A DNA stretch of 64,000 nt from Nocardia arthritidis (GCF_011801145.1 NZ_CP046172.1:1798001-1862000), one strand, 5' to 3'; counted from the first letter of the stretch, positions 33,962-42,431 are shown. The notes: a model not told the origin generated them from the letters alone. Translations and numbers: made by a program.

Positions 33962-35002
33962 TCAGTTGCCTCGGCCGACGCGGTGGACCGGGCCGTGCGC
34001 GTCGTCGCAGTGGTCCTCGAGCATCGGCAGCAGGCGTTCCGCATCGGCGGTCGAACCCGGGGTGAGCGTCGTCGAATGATCGACCTGCAGTGTGGTGTGC
34101 GTGATGCCGTAATCGTGGTGGAGCACGTCCTCGATGCGCTGGCGCAGGCCGTGGCAGTCGGCCCCTGGACGGACCAGCACATGCGCCGAGAGGGCGATGC
34201 TGCCCGAGGTGATCTGCCAGATGTGCAGGTCGTGTACCTCGTCAACGCCGTCGACGGCGACCAGCCTGCGGCCGACGGCATCCGGGTCGACGCCGGTGGG
34301 CGCGGCCTCCAGGAAGATGCGGCTCGACTCGCGGACCAGGCCGAGCCCGGCCTTCACCATCAGCGCGACCACGATCAGCGTCGCGATCGCGTCGGCCCTG
34401 GCGAAGCCGGTGACCAGCACGATGACACCCGCGACGGCGGTGGCGATGAAGCCGTAGAGATCGTTGAGCACGTGCTGGAACGCGCCCTCGATATTCAGGC
34501 TGGACCGGTTGGCCTTGCTGATCGCCCAGCTGGCCAGCACGTTCACCGCGATACCGATGAGCGCGGTGATCACCACCAGCCCACCGGTGACCTGCGGCGG
34601 CTCGATCAGGCGGCGGACCGCCTCGTAGGCCAGCCAGCCCGCGAGCACCAGCAGGGTGATGCCGTTGGCCTGTGCGGACAGGATTTCCGCCCGTTTGAAG
34701 CCGTAGGTGTATTTGCCCTGGGCGGGGCGCGCGGCAATGCGAATCGCGGTGAGCGCGAGCACGATCGACGCGGCGTCGGTGAGCATGTGCGCGGCATCGG
34801 AGAGCAGGGCCAGCGAGTTGGCCAGCACGCCGATGACCACCTCGATCAGCATGAATCCGACGATGAGCGCGAGGCCGACGCTCAGCCAGCGCTTGTCCGC
34901 ATCGCCAGAGACGCCGTGGCTGTGGCCCGCACCGTGCTCATGCCCGTGGCCGTGGCCGTGGTCGTGGTCGTGGTCGTGGTCGTGCCCGTGGTCATGTCCC
35001 AT
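33962..35002 (-). CDS. cation diffusion facilitator (Zn/Co/Cd exporter)
   Basis: A 346-residue CDF transporter of the ZitB/CzcD group. The N-terminus is a His/Asp-rich metal-binding tail (about 25 residues of HD/HG repeats, encoded by a repeating GTGGTC pattern at about 34940-34990). 'ANSLALLSDAAHMLTDAASI' contains the HxxxD metal site of helix 2 and 'EGAFQHVLNDLYGFIATAV' the matching HxxxD of helix 5. The C-terminal domain has 'VDEVHDLHIWQITSG'. Start ATG 35002 opens with MGHDHGH; 35029 is a possible earlier ATG. Its transcript meets the FAAL terminator. Confidence 0.9.
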   Translation of the reverse strand: MGHDHGHDHDHDHDHGHGHGHEHGAGHSHGVSGDADKRWLSVGLALIVGFMLIEVVIGVLANSLALLSDAAHMLTDAASIVLALTAIRIAARPAQGKYTYGFKRAEILSAQANGITLLVLAGWLAYEAVRRLIEPPQVTGGLVVITALIGIAVNVLASWAISKANRSSLNIEGAFQHVLNDLYGFIATAVAGVIVLVTGFARADAIATLIVVALMVKAGLGLVRESSRIFLEAAPTGVDPDAVGRRLVAVDGVDEVHDLHIWQITSGSIALSAHVLVRPGADCHGLRQRIEDVLHHDYGITHTTLQVDHSTTLTPGSTADAERLLPMLEDHCDDAHGPVHRVGRGN

Positions 35003-35041
35003 GGTTCGCCCAATCTTCCCGTCCGTCATACAGCCTGAACA

Positions 35042-35051
35042 TATGCGCATA
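35042..35051. promoter_or_regulatory. AT-rich palindrome upstream of CDF gene
   Basis: TATGCGCATA is a perfect 10-base palindrome, followed by AATCGCATCTATTGCG, about 40 bases upstream of the exporter start. AT-rich dyads of this type are used by ArsR/SmtB or CsoR metal sensors, but no such gene is nearby and the match is weak. Confidence 0.25.
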
Positions 35052-35119
35052 ATCGCATCTATTGCGACAGCTTAGCCGACACCCGTCGACCGGGGGTCAG
35101 CCAGCTGTGGTGACGTAGA

Positions 35120-36514
35120 TCACGCAGTGGCGAGGTTTTCGGCGGCCGCGACGATCGCGTCGCAGGCGCGGTCGGCATCGGCCTCGGTGGTGCGCCAATT
35201 GCTGAAGGCGGCGCGAACGGCCGGTTTACCCCGGTAAACCGTTGGGGTGACGAAGGTTTCGCCGGATTTCGCGATCGCATAGATCAGCGCGTGCACGCGC
35301 TCGGTGGTCGGGTGCTGCGCCAGGGTGAAGCAGGCAACGTTGAGGCGAACGGGCGCAAGCATTTCCAGCATTCCGGTGGCGGCCAGCCGTTCACCGAGCC
35401 GCTGCGCGCAGGATACGTTGCGGCGCACGATTTCTCGATAACCGTCGCGGCCGTACGCGCGCAGCGTGAACCAGGCGGCCAGCGCGCGCAGACGACGGGA
35501 GTTCTCCGGAACGAGATGCCCGAAGTCCGGGGTGGCGGACGGCGCGGTGAGGTAGGCCGCCGAGTTCTGGAATACGCGCAGTTGCAGATCCTGCCGCCTG
35601 CTGAACTGCACCGCGGCGTCGTAGGGGACGTTGAGCCACTTGTGCAGGTCGACGCAGACCGAATCGGCGGCCGCCAGACCGTCGACCAGTTCGGGCCGGT
35701 CCGACAGCGCCGCGAACGCGCCGAACGCGGCGTCCACGTGCAGCCAGAACGGATACCGCCGCCGCAGCTCCGCGATGGCGCGTAGGTCGTCGAAGTCGAC
35801 GGTGTTCACGGTGCCCGCGTTGGCGACCACGATGGCGGGCCGACCGTCGAGTCCAGCCAGTGCCGCGGCCAGCTTGTCGACATCGATGGCCTCGCGGTCG
35901 GGCCGGGTGCGCACCAGCGTCAACCGGTCGCGGCCGATGCCCAGCATCGACAGCGTCTTCGGGATGCTGGAATGCGGTGTGCCGGAGAGCACGTGCACCG
36001 GCCCGAGCGCGCCGACCCCGGACTGCGCCACCGAGACCCCGAGCTGTTCGCCGAGCCATTCGCGCGCGATGGCCAGCCCGACGAAGTTGGACATGGTCGC
36101 GCCCGTGACGAACGCGCCGCGGAATTCGGTGAGCCCGAACAGTTCTCCGATCCAGCCGAGGGTTTCCCGCTCCAGCATGTCGGCAACGGAATCCTCACCG
36201 CTCATGGCGTTCTGGTCGAATGTGCTTGTCAGCCAGTCGCCCGCGATCGCGGCGGGTGTCGCGCCGCCGGTGACGAAGCCGAGGTAGCGCGGGCCCGCGC
36301 TACCGGAGAAGCCGGGCTCCCAGCGCCGCCGGAATTCCGAAAGCGCTTGGCGCAGGCCGATTCCCGATTCGGGTATGGCCGAGGGCGGCACCTCGCCGGG
36401 CGGGACCGCCACCGTGCGCCCGGCCAATCCGGCCAGCAGCTCGCCCGCCGCGCCGCTCACCGCGTTCAGCAGGCCGGGTAGTTCGGTGAGATCCTCGGCG
36501 AGTCTGCGGTCCAT
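35120..36514 (-). CDS. PLP-dependent group II decarboxylase family protein
   Basis: A 464-residue fold-type I PLP enzyme of the aromatic-amino-acid/glutamate decarboxylase family. 'SVCVDLHKWLNVPYD' contains the Schiff-base Lys, 'PFWLHVDAAFGAFAAL' the PLP-binding D-x-A and 'GAFVTGATMSNFVGLAIARE' the phosphate-binding segment. The substrate (aromatic L-amino acid or other) cannot be told. ATG at 36514 follows AGGAGA. It is divergent from the HAD hydrolase with 160 bases between them. Confidence 0.85.
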   Translation of the reverse strand: MDRRLAEDLTELPGLLNAVSGAAGELLAGLAGRTVAVPPGEVPPSAIPESGIGLRQALSEFRRRWEPGFSGSAGPRYLGFVTGGATPAAIAGDWLTSTFDQNAMSGEDSVADMLERETLGWIGELFGLTEFRGAFVTGATMSNFVGLAIAREWLGEQLGVSVAQSGVGALGPVHVLSGTPHSSIPKTLSMLGIGRDRLTLVRTRPDREAIDVDKLAAALAGLDGRPAIVVANAGTVNTVDFDDLRAIAELRRRYPFWLHVDAAFGAFAALSDRPELVDGLAAADSVCVDLHKWLNVPYDAAVQFSRRQDLQLRVFQNSAAYLTAPSATPDFGHLVPENSRRLRALAAWFTLRAYGRDGYREIVRRNVSCAQRLGERLAATGMLEMLAPVRLNVACFTLAQHPTTERVHALIYAIAKSGETFVTPTVYRGKPAVRAAFSNWRTTEADADRACDAIVAAAENLATA

Positions 36515-36674
36515 GGCATCTCCTGACTGTCGGTCGATGGCGGATAACCCCCAGTCGGACAGTACGAGCGGTGACGGGCGCCTGTCGGCGTCCACTCCGG
36601 AGAAACTGGACCGGCGCCGCAGTGTGACGGATTCGGTGTAGCCGGGCGCGGATCGGCGTGGTGATAATTCGACC

Positions 36675-37370
36675 ATGCGGCCTACGGCATTGCTCTTCGA
36701 CGTACAGGGCACGGCGACGGATTTCTTCGGCACGGTACGGCGCGCGGTGGTGCGCGTCATCGGCGACCGGCCCGAGCTGGATCCGAGCGATTTCGTAAAC
36801 CGTTGGCGCGCCGCGTATCGCGCCGCGCTGGAGCAGGCGCCGCAGCAGGATGGTTGGCGCACAGTGCATTCGGTGTATCGCACCGCACTCGACGAGATGC
36901 TGGCCGCGGACGGCATCGGCCTCGGTGACACCGAGCGCGAGGAGCTGGCCTTCGCCTGGCAGCAGCTCGACCCGTGGCCGGATGTGGTGCCCGGATTGCA
37001 CCGTCTGCGAAAGCATTTCGTGCTGGCCACGCTGTCGAACGCCGATGTGCGGGCCGTCGTAAACATCACCGCGCACGGGGATCTGCCGTGGCACGCGGTG
37101 TTCACCGCCGAGATGGCGGGCGCGTTCAAACCGGATCCGGCCACCTATCTGATGGCCGCCCGCTATCTCGGGCTGGATCCGGACCGGATCATGATGGTGG
37201 CCAGCCACAAATACGATATCCGCGCCGCGGCCGAGCTCGGCCTGCGCACCGCATTCGTCGCCAGGCCAATGGAATTCGGTGATCCGGCGCTGGCCGATAC
37301 GGCCTACTCGGACGAATTCGACGTCAACGCGGCGGATTTCCTCGATCTGGCCGATCAGCTCGGGGCTTGA
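36675..37370 (+). CDS. HAD family hydrolase (haloacid dehalogenase type II)
   Basis: A 231-residue HAD enzyme. 'LLFDVQGTATDFFG' is motif I with nucleophile Asp (the dehalogenase pattern FDvxGT), 'LATLSNADVRAV' is motif II, 'GAFKPDPATY' supplies the motif III Lys and 'MMVASHKYDIRAAAELG' is motif IV as in L-2-haloacid dehalogenases. Its real substrate may be a haloacid or a phosphate ester. Its 3' end overlaps the convergent ArsR-like gene by 47 bases, an unusually long antisense overlap. Confidence 0.87.
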   Translation: MRPTALLFDVQGTATDFFGTVRRAVVRVIGDRPELDPSDFVNRWRAAYRAALEQAPQQDGWRTVHSVYRTALDEMLAADGIGLGDTEREELAFAWQQLDPWPDVVPGLHRLRKHFVLATLSNADVRAVVNITAHGDLPWHAVFTAEMAGAFKPDPATYLMAARYLGLDPDRIMMVASHKYDIRAAAELGLRTAFVARPMEFGDPALADTAYSDEFDVNAADFLDLADQLGA

Positions 37371-37920
37371 TCCGCGCACCGTCGGCCGCGTGGACGTTCG
37401 GGAACATGATCGAGCTCATCGTGTACGGCGTGCGGCCTGGTTCGGGTCGGTTCCCCATCAGGCGCCCGACGGCCGCGCCGACTTCGCGGAGTAATCCGGC
37501 GAGTTCGTCCTGGTTCAGCCAGACCACGCCCTGCCGATAGGTGACGGAATCTGCGTACGGGTTGACGCCCGGCCGGTCCAGGTACGCATTGAATTCGGCG
37601 AGTAACACCGCCATCGACGCGGCGAACGCGTTGCGGTGTTCCTCGGCCGACATCGTCGCGCCCGCCTCCGGCTCGATCCGGGTTCGGTCGGGGCGCAGCC
37701 GGTAGTAGCGCTCGACGGTGCCGCGGACCCGCTGTTCGTCGGCCACCTCCAGGATGCCGCCGTCCGCCAGCAGCCCGACGTGCCGGTACAGCGTGGTTTT
37801 CGGGATATCGGGCAGGGTTTCGCACAGCTCGGCGGTGCTGCGGATATGTCCGCCGGACATGGCGTGCAGGATGCGCAGCCGGACCGGATGCAGCAGCAGA
37901 TCGAGCATGTCCTTCTCCAT
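37324..37920 (-). CDS. ArsR-like winged-helix transcriptional regulator
   Basis: A 198-residue regulator. The first ~75 residues are a winged HTH ('LLHPVRLRILHAMSGGHIRS', 'DIPKTTLYRHVGLLADGGIL'), followed by a helical ligand domain with 'GVVWLNQDELAGLLREVG' typical of actinobacterial HTH_20/YobV-like repressors. It is divergent from the erythromycin-esterase gene and separated from it by repeated CCAA/TTGG half-sites, so it most likely represses that gene. The ATG at 37920 was chosen; a TTG lies two codons earlier. Confidence 0.85.
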   Translation of the reverse strand: MEKDMLDLLLHPVRLRILHAMSGGHIRSTAELCETLPDIPKTTLYRHVGLLADGGILEVADEQRVRGTVERYYRLRPDRTRIEPEAGATMSAEEHRNAFAASMAVLLAEFNAYLDRPGVNPYADSVTYRQGVVWLNQDELAGLLREVGAAVGRLMGNRPEPGRTPYTMSSIMFPNVHAADGARIKPRADRPDRGNPPR

Positions 37921-37922
37921 TC

Positions 37923-37962
37923 CCAAATGATCCCATAGTTGGTATTGTTTCCAAAGTTGGAA
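37923..37962. promoter_or_regulatory. operator with CCAA/TTGG half-sites
   Basis: TTCCAA-AG-TTGGAA (37949-37962) is a perfect palindrome. Further half-sites CCAA (37923-37926) and TTGG (37939-37942) lie on the side of the regulator gene. The region sits between the divergent ArsR-like and esterase genes, 20 bases before the esterase GTG, so it fits a shared repressor site. Confidence 0.55.
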
Positions 37963-37982
37963 TCAATGAACGGGAGTGGGAC

Positions 37983-39296
37983 GTGTCCGCTGATACCTCG
38001 ACGACGATCCGGCTGAGCGATGCCGCGGTGCGGCCGCTGCGCACGCTCGATCCGGCCGCGCCGCTGGACGACCTGCAATGGCTGGACGAAGTGGTGGGCA
38101 GCGCGCGTGTGGTCGCCATCGGCGAGAGCGCGCACTTCAACCGCGAGTCCTATCTGGTGCGGCACCGGGTGCTGCGGTACCTGGTCGAACGGCACGGCTT
38201 CGGCGCGCTCGGCTGGGAGAGCGGCTTCGTGGAAGGGTGGCGGGTCGACGATTGGCTGCACGGCGCGTCCGCGAACCTCGACGACCTGCTGGCCAACGCC
38301 ATCAGCTCGATGATGGGCCTGTGGACCGAGATGCGTGATCTGCTGACGTGGCTGCACGAATACAACCGCGCCGCGGACCGGCGGGTCGGGTTCTACGGCA
38401 TCGATCTGTCGGGATCGAACGTATCGCTGCTGCCCGGATTGGACGATGTCATCGGCTATTTCGCGGCGGCGGACCCGGAGTTCGAGATCGATCCGGGGCT
38501 GCGCGAGACGGCCGCGATCTTCGCGGCGGATTCGGCGCTCTCGGTGGTTCCCGCCATCACCGCATACCTCGAACTCGGCCAGGACCGCCGCGACGCGCTG
38601 AGCGCCGGACTCGCCGAATTGGTCGCGCGATTGCACGGCCGCAGGCTCGAATACCTGGCCCGCACGACGGTGGACGAGTACGGCCGGGCGGTGCGGGCGC
38701 TGGCCTGCACGATGGCCATCGACATGATCGGCAGGGTGACCGCGCAGGGGCGGCGCGGCGATGCGCTGTATTTCCGCGATCCCGCCATCGCCGACAATGT
38801 CGAATGGCTGCTGAACCGCACCGATCGGATCGTGCTCGCCGCGCACAACGGACATGTGATGCGCTGGCCGCTGTCGGCGTTTCCCGGTATGCCGCCATCG
38901 GATCCGATGGGTTTGCACCTCGCCGACCGGCTCGGCGACGACTATCGGGTGATCGGCATGACCGCGAGGGCCGGGCAGACGCTCAACGCGGGCGCCGAAT
39001 TCTACGAGGGCAAGATCTTCACCGAGCTGCTACCGCCGGAGCCCGGTTGCCTGGACGCGCTGATGGCGGCCAGCCACGACGGCCCGTTCGCGGTCGATCT
39101 GCGCCGGTTGTCGGAGGCCGATACCGCGACCGTCCGGGCGGTGACCACGCAGCGTTTCGGGAACATCTCCGGTGCGGTGAATCCGCTGGACGCCTACGAC
39201 GCCGTCATCCACCTGCCGGAGGTCACGCCCGCGACGCCGGATCTCGCCGCGGCCGCCGCCGGGCCCGAGGAAATACGGAAGATGTTCGGGCAGTAG
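37983..39296 (+). CDS. erythromycin esterase family protein
   Basis: A 437-residue member of the Ere family (PF05139). 'VVAIGESAHFNRE' contains the catalytic Glu and His of the GExxH motif and 'RIVLAAHNGHVMRW' the second conserved His. Ere enzymes open the lactone ring of macrolides, but many chromosomal homologues act on other esters. The GTG at 37983 follows GGGAGTGGG. A dedicated divergent regulator suggests induction by a small molecule. Family membership is firm; macrolide hydrolysis is not shown by the sequence. Confidence 0.87.
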   Translation: MSADTSTTIRLSDAAVRPLRTLDPAAPLDDLQWLDEVVGSARVVAIGESAHFNRESYLVRHRVLRYLVERHGFGALGWESGFVEGWRVDDWLHGASANLDDLLANAISSMMGLWTEMRDLLTWLHEYNRAADRRVGFYGIDLSGSNVSLLPGLDDVIGYFAAADPEFEIDPGLRETAAIFAADSALSVVPAITAYLELGQDRRDALSAGLAELVARLHGRRLEYLARTTVDEYGRAVRALACTMAIDMIGRVTAQGRRGDALYFRDPAIADNVEWLLNRTDRIVLAAHNGHVMRWPLSAFPGMPPSDPMGLHLADRLGDDYRVIGMTARAGQTLNAGAEFYEGKIFTELLPPEPGCLDALMAASHDGPFAVDLRRLSEADTATVRAVTTQRFGNISGAVNPLDAYDAVIHLPEVTPATPDLAAAAAGPEEIRKMFGQ

Positions 39297-39308
39297 GGGA
39301 ATACCGTG

Positions 39309-39340
39309 GCGGCGCGAGCGGATCTCGCCGCTCGCGCCGC
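39309..39340. terminator. bidirectional hairpin terminator
   Basis: GCGGCGCGAGCGG (39309-39321) pairs perfectly with CCGCTCGCGCCGC (39328-39340) over a 6-base loop. It lies between the convergent esterase and VOC genes. There is no T-tract, as is common in actinomycetes. Confidence 0.65.
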
Positions 39341-39373
39341 TGAACATGTTGTGCCGGAGACTATTTCGGCTCG

Positions 39374-40159
39374 CTAGCCGACCCTCTTGTTCGTGTCGAT
39401 GATGCCGAAGATCTCACCCTGCGGTGCCCGCAGCACGGCCATGCGGCCGAAGGGGCTGTCGTCCGGGCCCATCAGCGTGGTCGCACCGAGATCGGCGGCG
39501 CGGGCGAGACCGGCGTCGACGTCGTCGAACTGGAACCAGGTGAGCCAGTAGGTCATATCCTCACCGGGCACCTTGGTGGAATCCATCATTCCACCGACGC
39601 CTTCGCCGCCACCCGGGGCGAAGGTCGAGTACACGAAGCGCTCGCCATCGCCGATTTCGGTGTAGCCCCAACCGAATACCTTGTTGTAGAACTCCTGCGC
39701 CGATTGGTAACCGACGGTGTGCAGTTCGTTCCAGCAGTAGGCGCCGTGCTCGTTGTAGACGCCTGCGCCCTTGTGCGCCTTGGCTTCCCAGACGCCGAAG
39801 ATGCCGCCGGTCGGATCCGCCGCGACGAACATCCGGCCGACATCCATGACATCGAATGGCGGCTCGAATACCTGGCCGCCCGCCGCCGTCACCTTGCCCG
39901 CGATATCGTCGGCGCTGTCGGCGGCGAAGTAGGTGGTCCAGACCGACGGCATGGGCATGTCATCGGGCTTCGGGCCGATGCCCGCGGCGGGCTTGCCGTT
40001 GATCATGGCCATCAGATAGCCGCCGGCTTCCGGCGGGTTGTCCATGACCTCCCAATCGAAGAAGTTGGCGTAGAACTCGCGGGCCTTGCTCGTGTCGTCG
40101 ACCTGACAGTCGACCCAACACGGTGTGCCCTCGGGCCAAGCGGAGTCGCGAGTGGGCAT
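39374..40159 (-). CDS. two-domain VOC (glyoxalase-like) protein
   Basis: A 261-residue protein made of two vicinal-oxygen-chelate domains, each opening with a 'CWVDCQVDDTSKAREFYANF'-like or 'CWNELHTVGYQSAQEFYNKV'-like strand-helix and ending 'ADPTGGIFGVWE' or 'RAPQGEIFGIID'. This layout matches hydroxylase/glyoxalase-like proteins common in Nocardia and Streptomyces (CFP30B-like in Mycobacterium). The reaction is unknown. ATG at 40159 follows AGGAGG. Confidence 0.87.
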   Translation of the reverse strand: MPTRDSAWPEGTPCWVDCQVDDTSKAREFYANFFDWEVMDNPPEAGGYLMAMINGKPAAGIGPKPDDMPMPSVWTTYFAADSADDIAGKVTAAGGQVFEPPFDVMDVGRMFVAADPTGGIFGVWEAKAHKGAGVYNEHGAYCWNELHTVGYQSAQEFYNKVFGWGYTEIGDGERFVYSTFAPGGGEGVGGMMDSTKVPGEDMTYWLTWFQFDDVDAGLARAADLGATTLMGPDDSPFGRMAVLRAPQGEIFGIIDTNKRVG

Positions 40160-40363
40160 GGTCTGTCCTCCTGAGCGCGGTCTGGCCGCACACCAGCGCA
40201 TTTCCAGGCAGCCTGCCGGTGGGGCGGCCGTAATACGGGTTTGAGTTAGGGATCGGGCCGTTAACAGTCTGCCCCGCTCATGGTCGCCGTGCGTGCGGTC
40301 TGCGCGAATGCGAACGGGCAGTGGCGAAATGCGGATCTTGACCATGGCTGCGTCTTACCGAGT

Positions 40364-40385
40364 GTGTACACCCACCGGTGTACAC
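40364..40385. promoter_or_regulatory. paired GTGTACAC operators of toxin-antitoxin module
   Basis: Two perfect palindromes GTGTACAC at 40364-40371 and 40378-40385 are 14 bases apart, centre to centre, just before the antitoxin ATG (40394). The core TGTACA is the known half-site pair of the E. coli YefM-YoeB repressor complex, where the two sites are about 12 bases apart. Autoregulation by the antitoxin or its complex is therefore very likely. Confidence 0.75.
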
Positions 40386-40393
40386 TTGCCGGT

Positions 40394-40675
40394 ATGGAGG
40401 ATCAGCTCAGTGTTCGCGAAGCCCGCGCCCAGCTTCCGGCGATTATCAATGCCGCGGTTCAGGACGGGCATGTCACCGTGATAACTCGTGCGGGTGCGCC
40501 TGTAGGGGCATTCATTCCCATGTACATGCTGGCAAAGCTCGAAGAGTGGGAAGATGAGCAACTGGCGAGTATGGCCGATGAGGCGCTCGCTGAGGGGGGC
40601 GAGCCGGAGCGAATCACCCTGGGTCAGATGATGGATGAGATACTCGAAGCCGGCGGGCATCAAGGTGCCGCGTGA
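40394..40675 (+). CDS. YefM/Phd-type antitoxin
   Basis: A 93-residue type II antitoxin. 'LSVREARAQLPAIINAAVQD' followed by 'VTVITRAGAPVGAFIPM' is the Phd/YefM DNA-binding fold, and the acidic C-terminal half would wrap the toxin. Its TGA overlaps the toxin GTG by 4 bases. Twin TGTACA palindromes precede it. It neutralises the downstream toxin and represses the operon. Confidence 0.85.
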   Translation: MEDQLSVREARAQLPAIINAAVQDGHVTVITRAGAPVGAFIPMYMLAKLEEWEDEQLASMADEALAEGGEPERITLGQMMDEILEAGGHQGAA

Positions 40676-40938
40676 AATACGAATTCGTTTGGACGCCGAT
40701 TGCTCGGCGGCAATTGCGTGCGATTCCGCAACCGGCGGCGCTGGCATTGCTGACCGCGCTGACTCTGCTCGGTGACGACCCCTATCGGCGCGATGGCGTC
40801 GATGTGAAAGCACTGACCGGTCGCTCGGGCTACCGCCTGCGAGTGGGCGACTATCGCCTTGTCTATCGCGTTGACGACGGCAAGCTGATTGTCCTCGTCG
40901 TGGCCGCCGGACATCGACGCGAGGTCTACGAGCGCTGA
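40672..40938 (+). CDS. RelE/ParE-type toxin
   Basis: An 88-residue basic protein of the RelE/ParE superfamily: 'FVWTPIARRQLRAIPQPAAL' is the N-terminal strand-helix and 'YRLRVGDYRLVYRVDDGKLI' followed by 'VLVVAAGHRREVYER' the central sheet and C-terminal catalytic region (His and Arg plus terminal Tyr, as in RelE mRNA interferases). GTG start at 40672 overlaps the antitoxin stop. The gene ends exactly where the truncated acyl-CoA dehydrogenase frame begins. Confidence 0.85.
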   Translation: MKYEFVWTPIARRQLRAIPQPAALALLTALTLLGDDPYRRDGVDVKALTGRSGYRLRVGDYRLVYRVDDGKLIVLVVAAGHRREVYER

Positions 40939-41676
40939 TCGAAGAACTGGGCGTTTCTCAATCCGCAGCAGGAGGCCTTCGCCGTCGACGGAGGTTGGGC
41001 GCTGAGCGGGGCGAAGCGGTTCGTCTCCGGCGCCGAGATCGCCGACTACCTGTTGGTGAACGCGCTGGTGGACGGCGTGCCAACGTTTTTCGGCGTGGTG
41101 CCGGACGCGACGGTCTCGGTGATTCCGATCTGGGACACCCTCGGGCTGCGCGCGACCCGAAGTCAATTGCTGGCCTTCGACAATACGGTGCTGTCCGGTG
41201 AATATCGCGGGCGCGCCCCGGGTCCCGGCGATTTCGCGGTGATTCCGGCTGGGCTGCCCGCGATTTCGCTCGGTATCGCCGATGCCGCGCTCGATGCGCT
41301 GGTGGAGCACGCCCGTTCGCGCGTCATCCTCGGCAAGCCGCTCGCGCATCAGCAGTGGGTGCAGCATGAAGTGGCCGACGTACAAACCAAACTCGCCGCC
41401 GCACACGCACTCTACGATTGCGGGTTGGCCGAGGCGGACGAGGGCCTGCCGTCCTTCTTCCCGACGCTGGTGCGGTCGAAGTATCTGGCGAACAAGGTCG
41501 CGGTGGAGGTGGCGCAGCTCGGCGTCCGGGTCGGCGGCGCCTCCGGCTACCTGAAACAGTCACCGATCCAACGACATCTGCGCGACGCCGAGGCCGGACA
41601 GCTCATGGCCTACTCGACCGAGGTGCTCGCGGGCGAAATCGGCATGGAGGTATTGGGCATTTCCGAAAAACATTGA
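40939..41676 (+). pseudogene. acyl-CoA dehydrogenase, 5' end missing
   Basis: The frame directly after the toxin stop codon reads as the middle and C-terminal parts of an acyl-CoA dehydrogenase: 'GGWALSGAKRFVSGAEIADY' (beta domain), then 'VILGKPLAHQQWVQHEVADV' and 'GGASGYLKQSPIQRHLRDAE' (C-terminal helical domain with the flavin-contacting region). It has about 245 codons against ~380 in full enzymes; the N-terminal helical third and start are absent, and no frameshift is seen in what remains. An internal GTG/ATG start could give a fragment but not an active enzyme. The loss is probably linked to insertion of the toxin-antitoxin genes. Confidence 0.8.
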
Positions 41677-41688
41677 CCCGCACGGAAA

Positions 41689-42336
41689 TCACTCGATACG
41701 CGCCGCGACAGCGGGTAATCGATCCACCATCGCGATGGCGAAATCGGCGACGAGATCGATCAATTCGGCTCGGCCGATGTCCAGTCCGCCGTCCAGCCAG
41801 ACCAGGACGAGTTCGGCCGCGCCGCCGGTAATGAGCTGTGAGGTCGCCGCGACCGCCAGGTCCTGCCCATCGGGCAGGTGCAGGACCAGGCGGGTCTGCT
41901 CGATGATCACCTGCGCGACCTGGCGCATCCCGTCGAATCTGCTGCGCATCAGTGCCGGGCTGCCATACGCCTGCGCGAAGGCGATCTGCGCGCGCCGCGG
42001 ATCGTCGGTGAGGTCGGTGATGAGCGCGGCGACGCCTGCCCGGATCCGGTCGGCCGGTTCGCCCGGCGTCTCGGCGATGGCGGCCTGCGCCCTTTCTAGC
42101 GCGGAGCGCTGCACCTCCAGCAGCAGTCCGGCCGCGAGCGCGTCCAGATCCGGGAAAGCCTCGTAGAAGAAGCGCGGTCCTACCTTGGCCAGCTCGCATA
42201 CCCCGCGCACCGTCAGGGCGGAAAGTCCTTGGGTACCAACAATTTCCAATGCGGCATCGAGTAACCGCCGCCGCCGGTCGGCCTGGCGTTCGACGGTGGA
42301 TGTCCCGCGGTAGGTGCCGGTGGATGCTCGGGTCAC
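41689..42336 (-). CDS. TetR family regulator divergent from P450
   Basis: A 215-residue TetR repressor. 'RRRLLDAALEIVGTQGLSAL' and 'TVRGVCELAKVGPRFFYEAF' form the N-terminal HTH; the rest is a helical ligand domain. The GTG at 42336 was chosen from the start of the TetR homology. It is divergent from a CYP136-like P450, the same arrangement as Rv3058c and cyp136 in M. tuberculosis as I recall. Two tandem 16-base operators lie between the genes, so it probably represses both. Confidence 0.87.
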   Translation of the reverse strand: MTRASTGTYRGTSTVERQADRRRRLLDAALEIVGTQGLSALTVRGVCELAKVGPRFFYEAFPDLDALAAGLLLEVQRSALERAQAAIAETPGEPADRIRAGVAALITDLTDDPRRAQIAFAQAYGSPALMRSRFDGMRQVAQVIIEQTRLVLHLPDGQDLAVAATSQLITGGAAELVLVWLDGGLDIGRAELIDLVADFAIAMVDRLPAVAARIE

Positions 42337-42358
42337 GGGTTCAGCGTAGACCAAATCG

Positions 42359-42390
42359 GGAAACAACCGTTTACGGAAACGAGTGTTTCC
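42359..42390. promoter_or_regulatory. two abutting 16-base TetR operators
   Basis: GGAAAC-GAGT-GTTTCC (42375-42390) is a perfect 6-4-6 palindrome. GGAAAC-AACC-GTTTAC (42359-42374), directly adjacent, matches it at 5 of 6 arm positions. The pair is centred between the TetR GTG and the P450 ATG. Abutting sites suggest cooperative binding of two dimers. Confidence 0.7.
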
Positions 42391-42431
42391 CGTATTGTCA
42401 GAGGTATCGCACCGCCGCGAAGGGATCGACC

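Noticed and set aside
34905..35000. GTGGTC repeat tract taken as a tandem repeat element
   Set aside because: It simply encodes the His/Asp-rich metal-binding tail of the CDF exporter.
37983..39296. Naming the Ere-family gene a macrolide-resistance determinant
   Set aside because: Only family motifs are visible; chromosomal members commonly have other substrates.
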